Position numbers and translations under genes: made by a program
Part shown: one piece after another, positions 42,540 through 51,365 of the stretch
Layout: each line of letters starts with the position of its first letter
Position numbering within the stretch: the first letter of the stretch is position 1
NCBI GenBank assembly: GCA_039565995.1
Contig: CP154795.1
Span: 3,038,001 to 3,102,000, forward strand
Source of the DNA: Propionibacteriaceae bacterium ZF39
GTDB taxonomy: Bacteria; Actinomycetota; Actinomycetes; Propionibacteriales; Propionibacteriaceae
DNA length: 64,000 nt
Direction: 5' to 3'
Notes under the pieces: model-generated
Seen by the model: only the letters and a program-made list of their open reading frames with translations
The model's database searches: none
What the model was told of the DNA's origin: nothing

Positions 42540-45500
42540 GCGCCGCCGACGACGACTTCAAGACCATCTCCCAGCAGCTCCGCCACACGGCCTGGATCGT
42601 CTCCCGCGAGGAGGTCTCGGGGGTGCCGACGGCCGTGCTCGTGAGGCGTGTCGAGAGGGCTGCTGGAGGCCCTGCTAGGGGTCTGATCGGAGGCGAATCT
42701 GTCACCGAAGTCGAGAACGGTGACACGGAAAACCTGTCGAATGACTCTCTGACCAGGGAAAACGGCTTCAGGCCAAAATCCCCTATGGGAGTGCAGACTG
42801 GCCTGGCCGGAACGGCCAGTGCCAGCGTGCCCGCCGAGCCGGCTTCAGAGTCGGCCTCGGAGGCTGGTTCCGCGGCCATCGGAGACCTCGCCACGGTGCG
42901 GGCCATGGGCACCGGAGAGGAGGCTCCGATGGTGGCCGTCGACACCGAGTTCACCTACCGGATCGACGAGTCCCGGGTGATCGACGGTTACCAGTTCTCG
43001 CTGCTCGATCCCGACGACCCCGACTGGCGGTACGAGATCGTGCTGCTCCCCCTGGTCCAGGAGCGTCTCGCCATCGAGGACTCGCTGGCCGTCGTGGTGC
43101 GTGAGAGCGGCCTGTGGCGTGCGGCGGGCCTGTCCGACCCCAGGGGAGTGCCCCGTCGGGACTTCTGGGTGGACGGCGACTACCGGGCGAGCGTGGCCGC
43201 GCTGTTCAAGCGCCACCGCGTGAAGATCGTCCTGGCCGGTCACTACCTGCCCGCCGACCTGACCGCCTTCGCCCGGCCGGTGCGCCAGCGCGGGGACGGT
43301 CGCTACGACGACATCATGCGCCGGGTGACCTCGGCGTCGGGCGGCCTGGTCTCGCTGAAGCCGGTCCGCATGATCGCCCGCCCCGGTTCCCACGGGACGG
43401 GCGAGCGCTGGCTGCCGCTGTCGATCATCGTCCGCGACTGCATGGGCCAGTCGGCTCCCGGCCAGAAGACCCTCGGCGTGCTCGGCGCGGTCTGCGGCGT
43501 GCCCAAGCTGGTCATCGGCGACTCGATCGAGGACATGACCCGCATGCGGCGCGAGCGCCTCGTCGAGTTCCTCGACTACGGCGTCAACGACGCGGTGATC
43601 GTGCTGGAGTACCTGACGGCGCTGTGGGGCGTCGACGCCGTGCCCCCGGTGACCCTGTCGGGTGGTGGTGCCCACGCCCTGCGGGCGGGCGTCAAGGCGT
43701 ACTGGGGCATCGAGGGTGCGAGCAACGCCGAGTTCATGGCGCGGTTCCAGGGGCTAGTCCGGGTCAACGACGGCGACGCCACCGACGACGACGGGCTCAC
43801 CTACTACTCGGTGCGGTCCCTCACGCCGGTCGACGGCGACGCCAACCAGGCACACTCCGCGTTCAAGAAGGGCTTCCACGGGGGCTGGAACTCCTGCCTG
43901 CGGGTGGGCTCGTTCCCGATGCGCACCTTCGACCACGACATCCAGTCGGCCTACCCCTCGGCTATGGCCGCGATCGTCGACGTCGACTTCGAGAACGGCT
44001 GCATCGAGGAGGTGATCAAGGACCGCGAGCTGACGCCCGACGACTTCCCGCTGGGGATCGTGACCCCGCTGGTGGCCTACGCGAGCTGGGAGTTCCCCGA
44101 GGAGGTCGAGCCGTGCCTGCCGGTCAAGGTGGGGCAGTCGGTCGTCTACCCCCGCACCTCCGAGGGCGCTGGGGCCGCCCAGGGCGAGGGCATGGACGCC
44201 GTCGGCTTCGACGGCTTCGAGGGGGCCTGGGTCTGCGGTCCCGAGCTGGCGCTCGCCCTCGCGCTGGGGGCGCGGGTCCGGGTGCAGATCGGGTACCGGC
44301 TGCGAGTGCTCCAGCACGAGGGCGGGCCGTCGCGATCCATGCGCGCGGCCATGCGGCAGATGGTCGCCGACCGCGCCGAGGCCAAGTGCGTCTGGGGCAA
44401 GGGCTCGCTGGTCGAGCTGATGATCAAGGTGGCCACCAATTCCTGCTACGGCAAGCTCGCCCAGGACGTGGCCGAGCGCACGGGCTGGAACGCGTGGGTC
44501 GAGGAGATGGAGTCCATCGGAGGCTCGTCGGTGACGTCGCCGTACCACGCCGCGATGATCACCAGCCTCGTCCGCGCACTGCTGCTGGGGATGGCCAATG
44601 AGGTGGACCTGGTCTCGGTGACCACCGACGGCTTCATCACCACCGAGGCGGACGTCGAGGGCTTCGACTGCTTCGGCGCCTCCGACGTCTTCCGCGACGC
44701 TCGTCAGGCCCTGGTCGGCGACCCCGAGGTCTGGGAGGTCAAGCACGCCCAGGACGACCTCGTGAACCTGACCACCCGCGGGAACGTGAGCGCCCAGCTC
44801 GGCGGCGTGCTCGCGCGCGCGGGGCTCAAGACGCCGGCCGACCTGCGTCCCGGCTTCGACGCCGACGATGCGGAGAGGGATCGCCTGTCGCTGGAGGAGC
44901 GACGCTGGTTCCGGGACCTCGCGGTCTCCCGGACGGGGAAGATCGTGAACGAGTACACCTCGTTCCCGACGTTCCGTGAGCTGTCGCGGTCGGTCGATCG
45001 ACTGGACTTCGCGCCCGTCCACCGTGCCCCGGAGGTGTCTCTCGACTTCGACATGAAGCGCCGTCCGCTGCTGGAGACGCTCCGCGTCGACGTGGTCGAC
45101 GGCCACGAGCTGGCGGGGTTCCACACTGCCCCGTGGGACAACGTCCACGACTACATGCGCGCCCGCGAGATCGCTCGCCACATCGCGGCGATGCGTCCGG
45201 GCACGACGGGCCCTGACCGGCCGACGGGGTGCCTGCGCACCGAGGCGGAGTGGCTGACGTGGCAGCGCCGGTACGAGTCCAGCGCCGGACGGCGCGTGCG
45301 CACGGCTGGCTCCGCCTTGCTCAGCGAGCTGGTGGCGGCCCACAAGGCGGGCCTCGTCTCGTTGCCCGTGCTGGCTGCGCGCGTCCCGGTCGAGCAGAAG
45401 ATCGCCTGGCTCGGCTCGCTGGGCTACGGCGAGTTCTCAAGTGCGCAGTGGGACCACATGAGCAAGCGCGATCGCCGGGACCGCGTGCTCCGCGACGTCG

Positions 45501-45547
45501 ACCTCGACGCCCTGGTCGAGGTCGTCGAGGGGTTGCCCGAGTGGTAG
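42536..45547 (+). CDS. B-family DNA polymerase (DNA_pol_B_2), pipolin piPolB-like
   Basis: A 1003-residue replicative polymerase with a 3'-5' exonuclease. The first about 130 residues are an Ala/Glu/Ser-rich extension. The exonuclease has motif I AVDTEF (D136, E138), motif II near GHYLPADLTAF (D241), and motif III YGVNDAVIVLEY. The polymerase has motif A FDHDIQSAYPSAM (D468), motif B IKVATNSCYGKLAQ (K631, N635, Y638), and motif C SVTTDGF, with only one Asp (D698). Past it, NLTTRGN (746-749) resembles the KTRG motif I recall for primer-independent piPolB enzymes. The GTG overlaps the HTH gene stop. It probably copies the excised element. Confidence 0.85.
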   Translation: MSAADDDFKTISQQLRHTAWIVSREEVSGVPTAVLVRRVERAAGGPARGLIGGESVTEVENGDTENLSNDSLTRENGFRPKSPMGVQTGLAGTASASVPAEPASESASEAGSAAIGDLATVRAMGTGEEAPMVAVDTEFTYRIDESRVIDGYQFSLLDPDDPDWRYEIVLLPLVQERLAIEDSLAVVVRESGLWRAAGLSDPRGVPRRDFWVDGDYRASVAALFKRHRVKIVLAGHYLPADLTAFARPVRQRGDGRYDDIMRRVTSASGGLVSLKPVRMIARPGSHGTGERWLPLSIIVRDCMGQSAPGQKTLGVLGAVCGVPKLVIGDSIEDMTRMRRERLVEFLDYGVNDAVIVLEYLTALWGVDAVPPVTLSGGGAHALRAGVKAYWGIEGASNAEFMARFQGLVRVNDGDATDDDGLTYYSVRSLTPVDGDANQAHSAFKKGFHGGWNSCLRVGSFPMRTFDHDIQSAYPSAMAAIVDVDFENGCIEEVIKDRELTPDDFPLGIVTPLVAYASWEFPEEVEPCLPVKVGQSVVYPRTSEGAGAAQGEGMDAVGFDGFEGAWVCGPELALALALGARVRVQIGYRLRVLQHEGGPSRSMRAAMRQMVADRAEAKCVWGKGSLVELMIKVATNSCYGKLAQDVAERTGWNAWVEEMESIGGSSVTSPYHAAMITSLVRALLLGMANEVDLVSVTTDGFITTEADVEGFDCFGASDVFRDARQALVGDPEVWEVKHAQDDLVNLTTRGNVSAQLGGVLARAGLKTPADLRPGFDADDAERDRLSLEERRWFRDLAVSRTGKIVNEYTSFPTFRELSRSVDRLDFAPVHRAPEVSLDFDMKRRPLLETLRVDVVDGHELAGFHTAPWDNVHDYMRAREIARHIAAMRPGTTGPDRPTGCLRTEAEWLTWQRRYESSAGRRVRTAGSALLSELVAAHKAGLVSLPVLAARVPVEQKIAWLGSLGYGEFSSAQWDHMSKRDRRDRVLRDVDLDALVEVVEGLPEW

Positions 45548-45607
45548 TCGCCGACCTGCCCGCCACCCCGGAGATGGGCACCGGAACACCGATGAAAGGA
45601 ACATCGC

Positions 45608-45967
45608 ATGACTGATCAGACCGCGCAGGAGAAGGCCATCGAGGACAAGATCGCGGCCGCCGAACAGGAGGTCAAGGAGGCCAACGAGCGGCGCAAGGAG
45701 CTCGACCGCCAGCTCCGCTGGCTGAAGCGCGCGAGGCCCCAGATCGCCGCCGAGATCGTGCGCCGGGTCGAGGCCAAGGACGACGGCTCGCGGCAGTGGG
45801 TGAAGCAGCTCCGTCAGGAGGCCACCGACGCGATCTGGAAGCGCCACGAGGAGGAGCGTCTCAACGCTGAGCGCGAGGCCGAGCGCAAGGAGGCCGAGGC
45901 CGCGCGCATCGCCCAGGCGACGGCCCCGAAGGGGCCGGAGCAGGGGGCCGCCCAGCCCCAGCAGTGA
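45608..45967 (+). CDS. Highly charged coiled-coil protein of the element
   Basis: A 119-residue, almost wholly helical protein rich in Glu, Lys, Arg and Ala (KIAAAEQEVKEANERRKELD, then RQLRWLKRARPQIAAEIVRR). The end is Pro/Gln-rich. GAAAGGA lies before the ATG. Its position between the polymerase and the oriT/relaxase suggests a DNA-processing helper, for example a relaxosome accessory factor or single-strand-binding partner, but nothing in the sequence proves it. Confidence 0.7.
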   Translation: MTDQTAQEKAIEDKIAAAEQEVKEANERRKELDRQLRWLKRARPQIAAEIVRRVEAKDDGSRQWVKQLRQEATDAIWKRHEEERLNAEREAERKEAEAARIAQATAPKGPEQGAAQPQQ

Positions 45968-46040
45968 GCCGCGCAGCGGCGAATCTGCCCGGAAGGACCA
46001 CTCCGCCTACCATGGGGGGCGTGGTCCTTCTTCTTGCATC

Positions 46041-46127
46041 CCCGCGCTTGTCGCGGGCCCACGCCTAGAACCAGCGCAGCGGCCCGGAGGGAGGTTCTAG
46101 GGGTAGTGGGTACCCCTAGTACCTAGG
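46041..46127. other. Hairpin cluster before the relaxase gene, candidate oriT
   Basis: Three inverted repeats follow each other: CCCGCG-CTTGT-CGCGGG (46041-46057); CCTAGAACC with GGTTCTAGG (46064-46101, 20-nt loop); and CTAGGGGTA-GTGGG-TACCCCTAG (46097-46119). The last two share bases, so they are alternative folds. A CCTAGG follows. MobV relaxases normally nick in a hairpin region directly upstream of their own gene, as here. The nick site itself cannot be called by eye. Confidence 0.6.
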
Positions 46128-46145
46128 AGCGTCTACCATGGCCAC

Positions 46146-47522
46146 ATGGGAGACGCGACGTTGGGATGGTCGACGAGTGCGCGGTGGGAGCGTCGAACGG
46201 CCTCTGAGGCCAAGGCGCTCCATAAGCACGAGGCTCGCGACCTGGAGAATCCAGGGCGCGGCCACTCGAACCCGGACATCGACCTCGCCCGGGTCGGCGA
46301 CAACAAGGTCTACGTCACCAACGATGACGGCGAGCTGGTGGAGTCGACGGCCCCGGGCGACTGGGCGCGCGCGATCGACCGGAACCTGTCTCGGGTGAAG
46401 GGCGCGCGCTACGACCCGGTCGAGCAGCAGTGGTACGACTCGATCACGCGCAAGGGGAAGGCCTCCGAGCGTAAGAGGCGGGCCGACCGCACCGAGGTGA
46501 TCGACGCCGTGCTCCAGCTCGACCCGAAGTTCACCGGGCCGATCGTCGCTGGTCACTACCCGGTGCGCGACGACAACGGCCACGTGCTGCTCGACGCTGA
46601 CGGGAACGAGGTCACCGAGTGGCACGACGCCATGACCCCGGAGAAGCGGGAGGAGTGCGAGCGGCTGCTCATGACGATGGTCGAGACCTTTGGCGGCAAG
46701 GTCGGGCGGCACAACATCGTCGGGGTCGCCATCCAGTGGGACGAGACCTACCCACACGCCCACATGCAGATGACGCCGGTCGACGAGAAGGGCAGGCTCG
46801 ACTGGAAGAGCTTCATCGACGGGCCGGTGGCGACGTCGAGGTTTCACGACGTGATCCGGCTCAACCTCCAGGCCGAGGGTTACGACGCCACCATGGAGCG
46901 GATCTCCGACGGGCAGAAGCACCTCGGGCAGGAGAAGTTCAAGGCCCGCCGCGACGAGGAGCGCCGGACCCGCCAGCAGACGGCCGCGGCTGAGGCCAAG
47001 GCCGCGGCCCTGGTCTCGGTCGCTGCGAAGGACGGGGCGCGGGCCCTGGAGGACCGTCGGGCGGCCAGGGACGACCGGGCGGCTGCCAAGGCCGATCGAG
47101 CCGAGGCCAAGGCACAGCTGGCCGAGGTCGTCGAGCTGCGGCGCACGGCGAAGGCCCAGGGGCACCGGGAGGGCTACGCCGATGGCAGGCGCGAGGCCGA
47201 GGACGAGGTGGCCGAGACGCTGCGCCTGGCCGCCCAGCAGCGCGCCGAGGCGGCACGACAGGCCGACGCCAACCGTCGGGCCGCAGAGGCGACCCAACAG
47301 GCCCTTCGAGACGTTCAAGAGGAGCGCGACGCGGTCAAGGCGATCCGCGAGGACCTGGAGCGGTTCTTCAAGCGCCTTGGGGGCTTCCTCAAGAAGCACG
47401 GTGTGCCGATCTCTGCGTGGACGGAGTACAACAAGCGACTGGACGCCGCGCGCGATCATGCGCAGGCGGCTGCGGCCGAGCCCGACCGCTCCCCCGCCGT
47501 CGGCCACGACCGCGAGCGCTGA
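46146..47522 (+). CDS. MobV-family relaxase (Pre/Mob)
   Basis: A 458-residue relaxase that would nick at oriT and lead one strand during mobilisation. Visible motifs are an early HKHEARDLENPGRGHSNPDID (His and the NPDID element), and the metal-binding WDETYPHAHMQMTPVDEKGR, with D199, H204 and H206. The usual His before the Asp is Gln-Trp here. The C-terminal half is a long Ala/Arg/Glu coiled coil. TACCAT lies 6 nt before the ATG, so it is likely leaderless. No mating-pair genes are present. Confidence 0.88.
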   Translation: MGDATLGWSTSARWERRTASEAKALHKHEARDLENPGRGHSNPDIDLARVGDNKVYVTNDDGELVESTAPGDWARAIDRNLSRVKGARYDPVEQQWYDSITRKGKASERKRRADRTEVIDAVLQLDPKFTGPIVAGHYPVRDDNGHVLLDADGNEVTEWHDAMTPEKREECERLLMTMVETFGGKVGRHNIVGVAIQWDETYPHAHMQMTPVDEKGRLDWKSFIDGPVATSRFHDVIRLNLQAEGYDATMERISDGQKHLGQEKFKARRDEERRTRQQTAAAEAKAAALVSVAAKDGARALEDRRAARDDRAAAKADRAEAKAQLAEVVELRRTAKAQGHREGYADGRREAEDEVAETLRLAAQQRAEAARQADANRRAAEATQQALRDVQEERDAVKAIREDLERFFKRLGGFLKKHGVPISAWTEYNKRLDAARDHAQAAAAEPDRSPAVGHDRER

Positions 47523-47562
47523 GGAAAGCAGGAAGCCCGCTCGCGCGGGCTCCCCGGTGGGG

Positions 47563-48117
47563 TCACAGGTTTCGGAAGACGAACACCCCGTAGTCGGGCG
47601 CGGGCGCATCCTCGACGGTGTAGTCGTGTTGCTGGTCGGCCACCCACGACGACCAGTTGAAGTAGCGCACGGCCTCCTCGGGCCAGCCCTGGTGGAGCCC
47701 GACGTCGTCGGCCATCTGCTCGGCGTAGTCCTTGAAGCTGGGCCAGTGCCCGCAGAACCGCTCGAGGAAGTCCGGGATGGAGGGCAGGTCGCCCCGACCC
47801 TCGGCGACGTAGGAGCCGGACCGGACCCACGAGCGGAGCGCGGGCCTCAGGTGGGCGTCCACCTCGGTGAGCGCCCGGCCCCACTCGGCGGCCTCCAGGG
47901 GGCTCATCTCGCCCGAGGCGGGGATGTACTCGTGGTCGAGCACCCACAGCTCCTCGCAGGCCGCCCAGCCCCTCCCAGAGCCACGGTGGACGTCGGTGAG
48001 GGTGACCTCGTCGGCTCCGACGGCGTCGAACCAGTCGCCGACCAGGTGGCCGGAGTTGTAGCAGTGCAGGCACCCGATCCAGGCCTTGGGCGTCTCGTCG
48101 GTGGCGGTGGCGGTCAT
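47563..48117 (-). CDS. ardA: ArdA-type antirestriction protein
   Basis: A 184-residue acidic DNA mimic that blocks type I restriction enzymes during entry to a new host. Family hallmarks are IGCLHCYNSGHLVGDWFDAV, EELWVLDHEYIPASGEMSPL and YFNWSSWVADQQHDYTVEDA, with a final VFVFRN. Net charge is strongly negative. The ATG at 48117 is preceded by GAGGAGGAG. It is transcribed toward the relaxase gene. Confidence 0.9.
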   Translation of the reverse strand: MTATATDETPKAWIGCLHCYNSGHLVGDWFDAVGADEVTLTDVHRGSGRGWAACEELWVLDHEYIPASGEMSPLEAAEWGRALTEVDAHLRPALRSWVRSGSYVAEGRGDLPSIPDFLERFCGHWPSFKDYAEQMADDVGLHQGWPEEAVRYFNWSSWVADQQHDYTVEDAPAPDYGVFVFRNL

Positions 48118-48294
48118 GGGCTCCTCCTCGGTGGTCGGGAGGGCCCGGCGCACACCCTCGCAGCCGTGCTCGGGTGAATCAGCGCTTGCGGGCGCGCGGC
48201 CGGGCCCTCGTGGGGCGTTCCCGGACGCGGCTCCGCCGCGGCGACACACTGTTGGGCCCCGAGGAATGTCGGAGCCTGCCTCTAGGCTCGATAC

Positions 48295-49014
48295 ATGGCC
48301 CAATGCACTGCACCCGTTGAAGGACACAGGACTGCGAGCGGGGCGGCGAACTGCCCCGCCTGCCGAGGCGGATACTCCCGCTCCTACTACCCCAGCTACA
48401 CCCCGAGTTACACCCCCTCCTACTCCGGCGGCGGAGGAGGTTCCAGCTCGACCTACGGCGGCACCACGCGCACCTCGCGCCCCCGGTGGTCGTCGAGCTC
48501 GTCCTCGGCGAGCTACACGCCGGGTGAGGTCCGCGCGCTAACCCCGGTGAGGGAGGCGATCGAGGCTCAGGGCGTGCTGCCGGACCGCTACGACCTGTTC
48601 CTGTGCCACGCCTGGGACGACCGCCGGGAGACCGCGAAGGAACTGCACGACGCGCTCGAAGCGATCGACGTCTCGGTCTGGTTCAGCGAGAAGAACGTGG
48701 TCCTGGGTACACCGCTCATGCGCGAGATCGACCGAGGCCTGGCGAAGTCGCGCGCCGGCCTGGTGCTGGTCACGCCCTCGTTCGTGAAGCGGCTGAAGGC
48801 GGCCGGGGTCGCCGACAAGGAGCTGTCGGCGCTGCTGGCCCGTGACCTGCTGGTGCCGGTCGTCCACGGCATCACCTACGAGGAGCTGCGGGACGAGAGC
48901 CCGCTGCTGGCCTCGCGCAGCGGCCTGGACACGGCGGAGGACTCGATCGAGGAGATCGCGGTGAAGATCAGCGAGCTGGTCTCGACCGACGCCTTCGACG
49001 GGAGCAGCGCCTAG
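48295..49014 (+). CDS. TIR-domain protein with N-terminal CHCC mini-finger
   Basis: A 239-residue protein. Residues 4-23 hold C4-x6-H11-x8-C20-x2-C23, a likely zinc site. Residues about 27-80 form a low-complexity Tyr/Ser/Gly/Pro linker ([19 protein letters not shown]). Residues about 98-235 are a TIR domain ([49 protein letters not shown]). E176 in DKELSALL is placed like the NADase Glu. Many bacterial TIR proteins consume NAD in phage defence. TAGGCT lies 6 nt before the ATG. Its stop overlaps the stop of the DUF262-HNH gene. Confidence 0.88.
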   Translation: MAQCTAPVEGHRTASGAANCPACRGGYSRSYYPSYTPSYTPSYSGGGGGSSSTYGGTTRTSRPRWSSSSSSASYTPGEVRALTPVREAIEAQGVLPDRYDLFLCHAWDDRRETAKELHDALEAIDVSVWFSEKNVVLGTPLMREIDRGLAKSRAGLVLVTPSFVKRLKAAGVADKELSALLARDLLVPVVHGITYEELRDESPLLASRSGLDTAEDSIEEIAVKISELVSTDAFDGSSA

Positions 49015-50195
49015 CGGTTGCCCTTGCTGCGGTTGTGGGTGATGCAGAGCATCTCGCAGTTGGCCAGGTCGCTTGAGCCGCCCTTGGACCAGGCGGTCAC
49101 GTGGTCGGCCTCCATCTCCTTCAGCGCGTAGATCTGGGCCTTCTTCGACTCGTGGCCGTTGGCGCAGATCGGGCAGTTCGACACCCCGGCGGCCTTGGCG
49201 GCGTCGGTCTGCTGCTTGTAGGCGGCGGCCTTGGTCGCCTTGTCGAACAGCCGCACGTTGAGCAGCTGGGGGTCCTTCTCGCCGCCGAGCAGGTAGGGGT
49301 AGATCCCCTTGCGGTCGCCGACGGCCGGGTCCTCCAGCAGCTCCTGCAGCCTCTCGTCGATCTTGTCGGCCTGGTAGGCGGTGCCCTTGTGCTTCTCGTA
49401 CAGGTCGCCCCACGGCAGGCCGCGCATGGCCGGGTCCGGAGGGGCGATGAACACCGAGTCGACCCAGTCGATCACGCTGGTGAAGTAGGCCTCCAGCTCG
49501 CCGATGCCCTTGTCGTGGCGGTGGGCGGCCATGTAGCCCTGGATGGTCTTGCCCTTCGAGGAGGACACCCAGCCCAGCGCGGTCTTGAGCACGTCCTGGC
49601 GCTTGGGGTCGCCCTTCACGAAGTGCGCCCACTTCTGCTGGAGGGCGTTCTGGGAGTTCGAGAACACCGCCTTGGCCGCGGTCACGAACGGGCCGGAGTA
49701 GATCGCGTTGTCGATCTCCTGCTGGTTCAGCGGGATGCCGACGAGGTTGATGGTCTCGAACCACTCCTTGATCTCGGGCTCGGTGCCGGAGCACACGTAG
49801 ACGAGCAGCTCGGAGTCGAGGATCTTGTCGCGGTCCTCCTTGGCGAGCGAGGAGAACGTCTGCTCCTTGCTGTTGCGGATGATGGCGAACTTGCCGGTCA
49901 CGAACCGGCCGATCGAGGTGATGCGCTGCTGGCCGTCGAGCACCTCCAGGCGCGGCCTGTCGACCGCGCCGGTGTCGACGAAGTAGAGCAGCCCGAGCGG
50001 GTAGCCCTTGAGCAGCGAGTCGATGACGGCCTGCTCCTTCTTGCCGCCCGCGTCGGCGTACAGGTAGTGCCGCTGGAACTCGGGCTGGATGACCAGACCG
50101 CCGTCGAGGCCGAACAGGCCCTTGCCCTCCAGCTCGTTGTAGACGAACCCCTTGGTGACCTCGGCCACCGTGTACTTCTTGAGGTCGGTGTCCAT
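49011..50195 (-). CDS. DUF262 (GmrS-type) and HNH nuclease protein
   Basis: A 394-residue protein. The N-terminal DUF262 domain has [25 protein letters not shown] and the nucleotide-site motif [13 protein letters not shown], as in GmrSD/BrxU-type modification-dependent nucleases. The C-terminal about 60 residues form a zinc-type HNH domain (CPIC, then [27 protein letters not shown]). It lies 3 nt behind the EcoRI-type methylase, so the two should form a modification-nuclease pair. Whether it cuts unmodified or modified DNA cannot be told. Confidence 0.88.
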   Translation of the reverse strand: MDTDLKKYTVAEVTKGFVYNELEGKGLFGLDGGLVIQPEFQRHYLYADAGGKKEQAVIDSLLKGYPLGLLYFVDTGAVDRPRLEVLDGQQRITSIGRFVTGKFAIIRNSKEQTFSSLAKEDRDKILDSELLVYVCSGTEPEIKEWFETINLVGIPLNQQEIDNAIYSGPFVTAAKAVFSNSQNALQQKWAHFVKGDPKRQDVLKTALGWVSSSKGKTIQGYMAAHRHDKGIGELEAYFTSVIDWVDSVFIAPPDPAMRGLPWGDLYEKHKGTAYQADKIDERLQELLEDPAVGDRKGIYPYLLGGEKDPQLLNVRLFDKATKAAAYKQQTDAAKAAGVSNCPICANGHESKKAQIYALKEMEADHVTAWSKGGSSDLANCEMLCITHNRSKGNR

Positions 50196-50198
50196 GGG

Positions 50199-51365
50199 TC
50201 AGCCCTTCTTCGGCTCGGGGTTGCGGTGGCGGATGAGGATGCGGTCGTAGGTCACGACGGGGCGGCCGTGGAAATCGTAGTAGCAGAGGTCCGGGTGGCC
50301 TTCGCTGATCTGGCCCTTCTGACCCGAGGCGTAGTAGTCGTCGACGAACTTCTGCGACATCCCGTGGGGGATGGTGTAGCGGTTCGTGCCGACGATCTCG
50401 AACTGGTCGGGGTTGTACTTGTCCAGGAAGGTGATCGGGACACCCATCACGCCCAGGTGATCAGAAGGGATCGCGTCGAGGTACGGGACCTCGATGGCCT
50501 CATAGTTGTCGTAGTTGAAGTAGTCAGAGGCCCCGTCAAGCTTCTTGAGCAGCTTCTTGTTGTACTTGAGGTTGTCGGCCATCGTCATGAGATACAGGGG
50601 CTCATGGCGGCGTCCGTGTTCGATGTTGGTGTACCACGAGATGTTGCGGAAGTGCACGAGCTGGGTACTGGCGTCGTAGACGCCCTGCGCATAGTCCGTC
50701 TTGGCTTCGTCCGGGACCCGGAAGTAGGCGTCACCTCGGGCGAACCCCTTGCCCAGCCACATCTGGTTGTCGCGGATGAGGGGGAAGATCTCCTTGTAGG
50801 TCGCGGCGTTCTTGCCACCGATGATCGAGAACTGGACTCCCCCCTCGACCAGCCATGCGATGAAGGGCCGAGCTAGAGAAAACGGTGGGTTCGTGATGAC
50901 CATGTCCGCCTCGTCGCGCAGGGCGGTCACCTCGGCGGAGCGGAAGTCGCCGTCGCCTTCGAGGTACTCCCACTTGAGGTCGTCGATGTCCACCCTGCCG
51001 TCGCCGGAGATGTCGTCGGGCGTGAGGGTGAACACGCGACCTCGCTCAAGGGACTTGGCCTCGTCGTAGCCGTCGGCCTCGGTCTCGAACAGCGTCGGGG
51101 TGTAGAAGGCTGCTCCGGCGTTGCTGTTGGGCGCGTAGGAGGTCGAGATGAGCTTCTTCAGGCCGAAGTCGGCGAAGTGGAGGGCGAAGAACTTGGTGAA
51201 GTTGCTCCACTCGGGGTCGTCGCAGGGCAGGAGGATCGTCTTGCCCCGGAAGACGTCGGGGTCAAACTCCAGGTAGGCGTTCATCTCCCGCTCGATGTCT
51301 ACCCACTGGGTGTAGAACTCATCTCGCTTTGCAGCCTTCGCTGCGTTCAGGTTCCTGTTCGCCAT
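50199..51365 (-). CDS. EcoRI-type adenine-specific DNA methyltransferase
   Basis: A 388-residue methylase of the EcoRI_methylase family. It starts MANRNLNAAKAAKRDEFYTQ, and has ILLPCDDPEWSNF, SNAGAAFYTPTLFE, and the catalytic MVITNPPFSLARPF (NPPF, N6-adenine class). The end keeps YKILIRHR-like YDRILIRHRNP. It probably shields the element and host from the DUF262-HNH nuclease. The start overlaps the integrase stop (TGATG), and the nuclease gene follows after 3 nt. Confidence 0.9.
   Translation of the reverse strand: MANRNLNAAKAAKRDEFYTQWVDIEREMNAYLEFDPDVFRGKTILLPCDDPEWSNFTKFFALHFADFGLKKLISTSYAPNSNAGAAFYTPTLFETEADGYDEAKSLERGRVFTLTPDDISGDGRVDIDDLKWEYLEGDGDFRSAEVTALRDEADMVITNPPFSLARPFIAWLVEGGVQFSIIGGKNAATYKEIFPLIRDNQMWLGKGFARGDAYFRVPDEAKTDYAQGVYDASTQLVHFRNISWYTNIEHGRRHEPLYLMTMADNLKYNKKLLKKLDGASDYFNYDNYEAIEVPYLDAIPSDHLGVMGVPITFLDKYNPDQFEIVGTNRYTIPHGMSQKFVDDYYASGQKGQISEGHPDLCYYDFHGRPVVTYDRILIRHRNPEPKKG

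Noticed and set aside
50199-51365. Avoidance of GAATTC in the host because of the EcoRI-type methylase
   Set aside because: GAATTC occurs in chromosomal genes (for example near 10583, 14581 and 16118), and the real recognition site of this methylase is not known.
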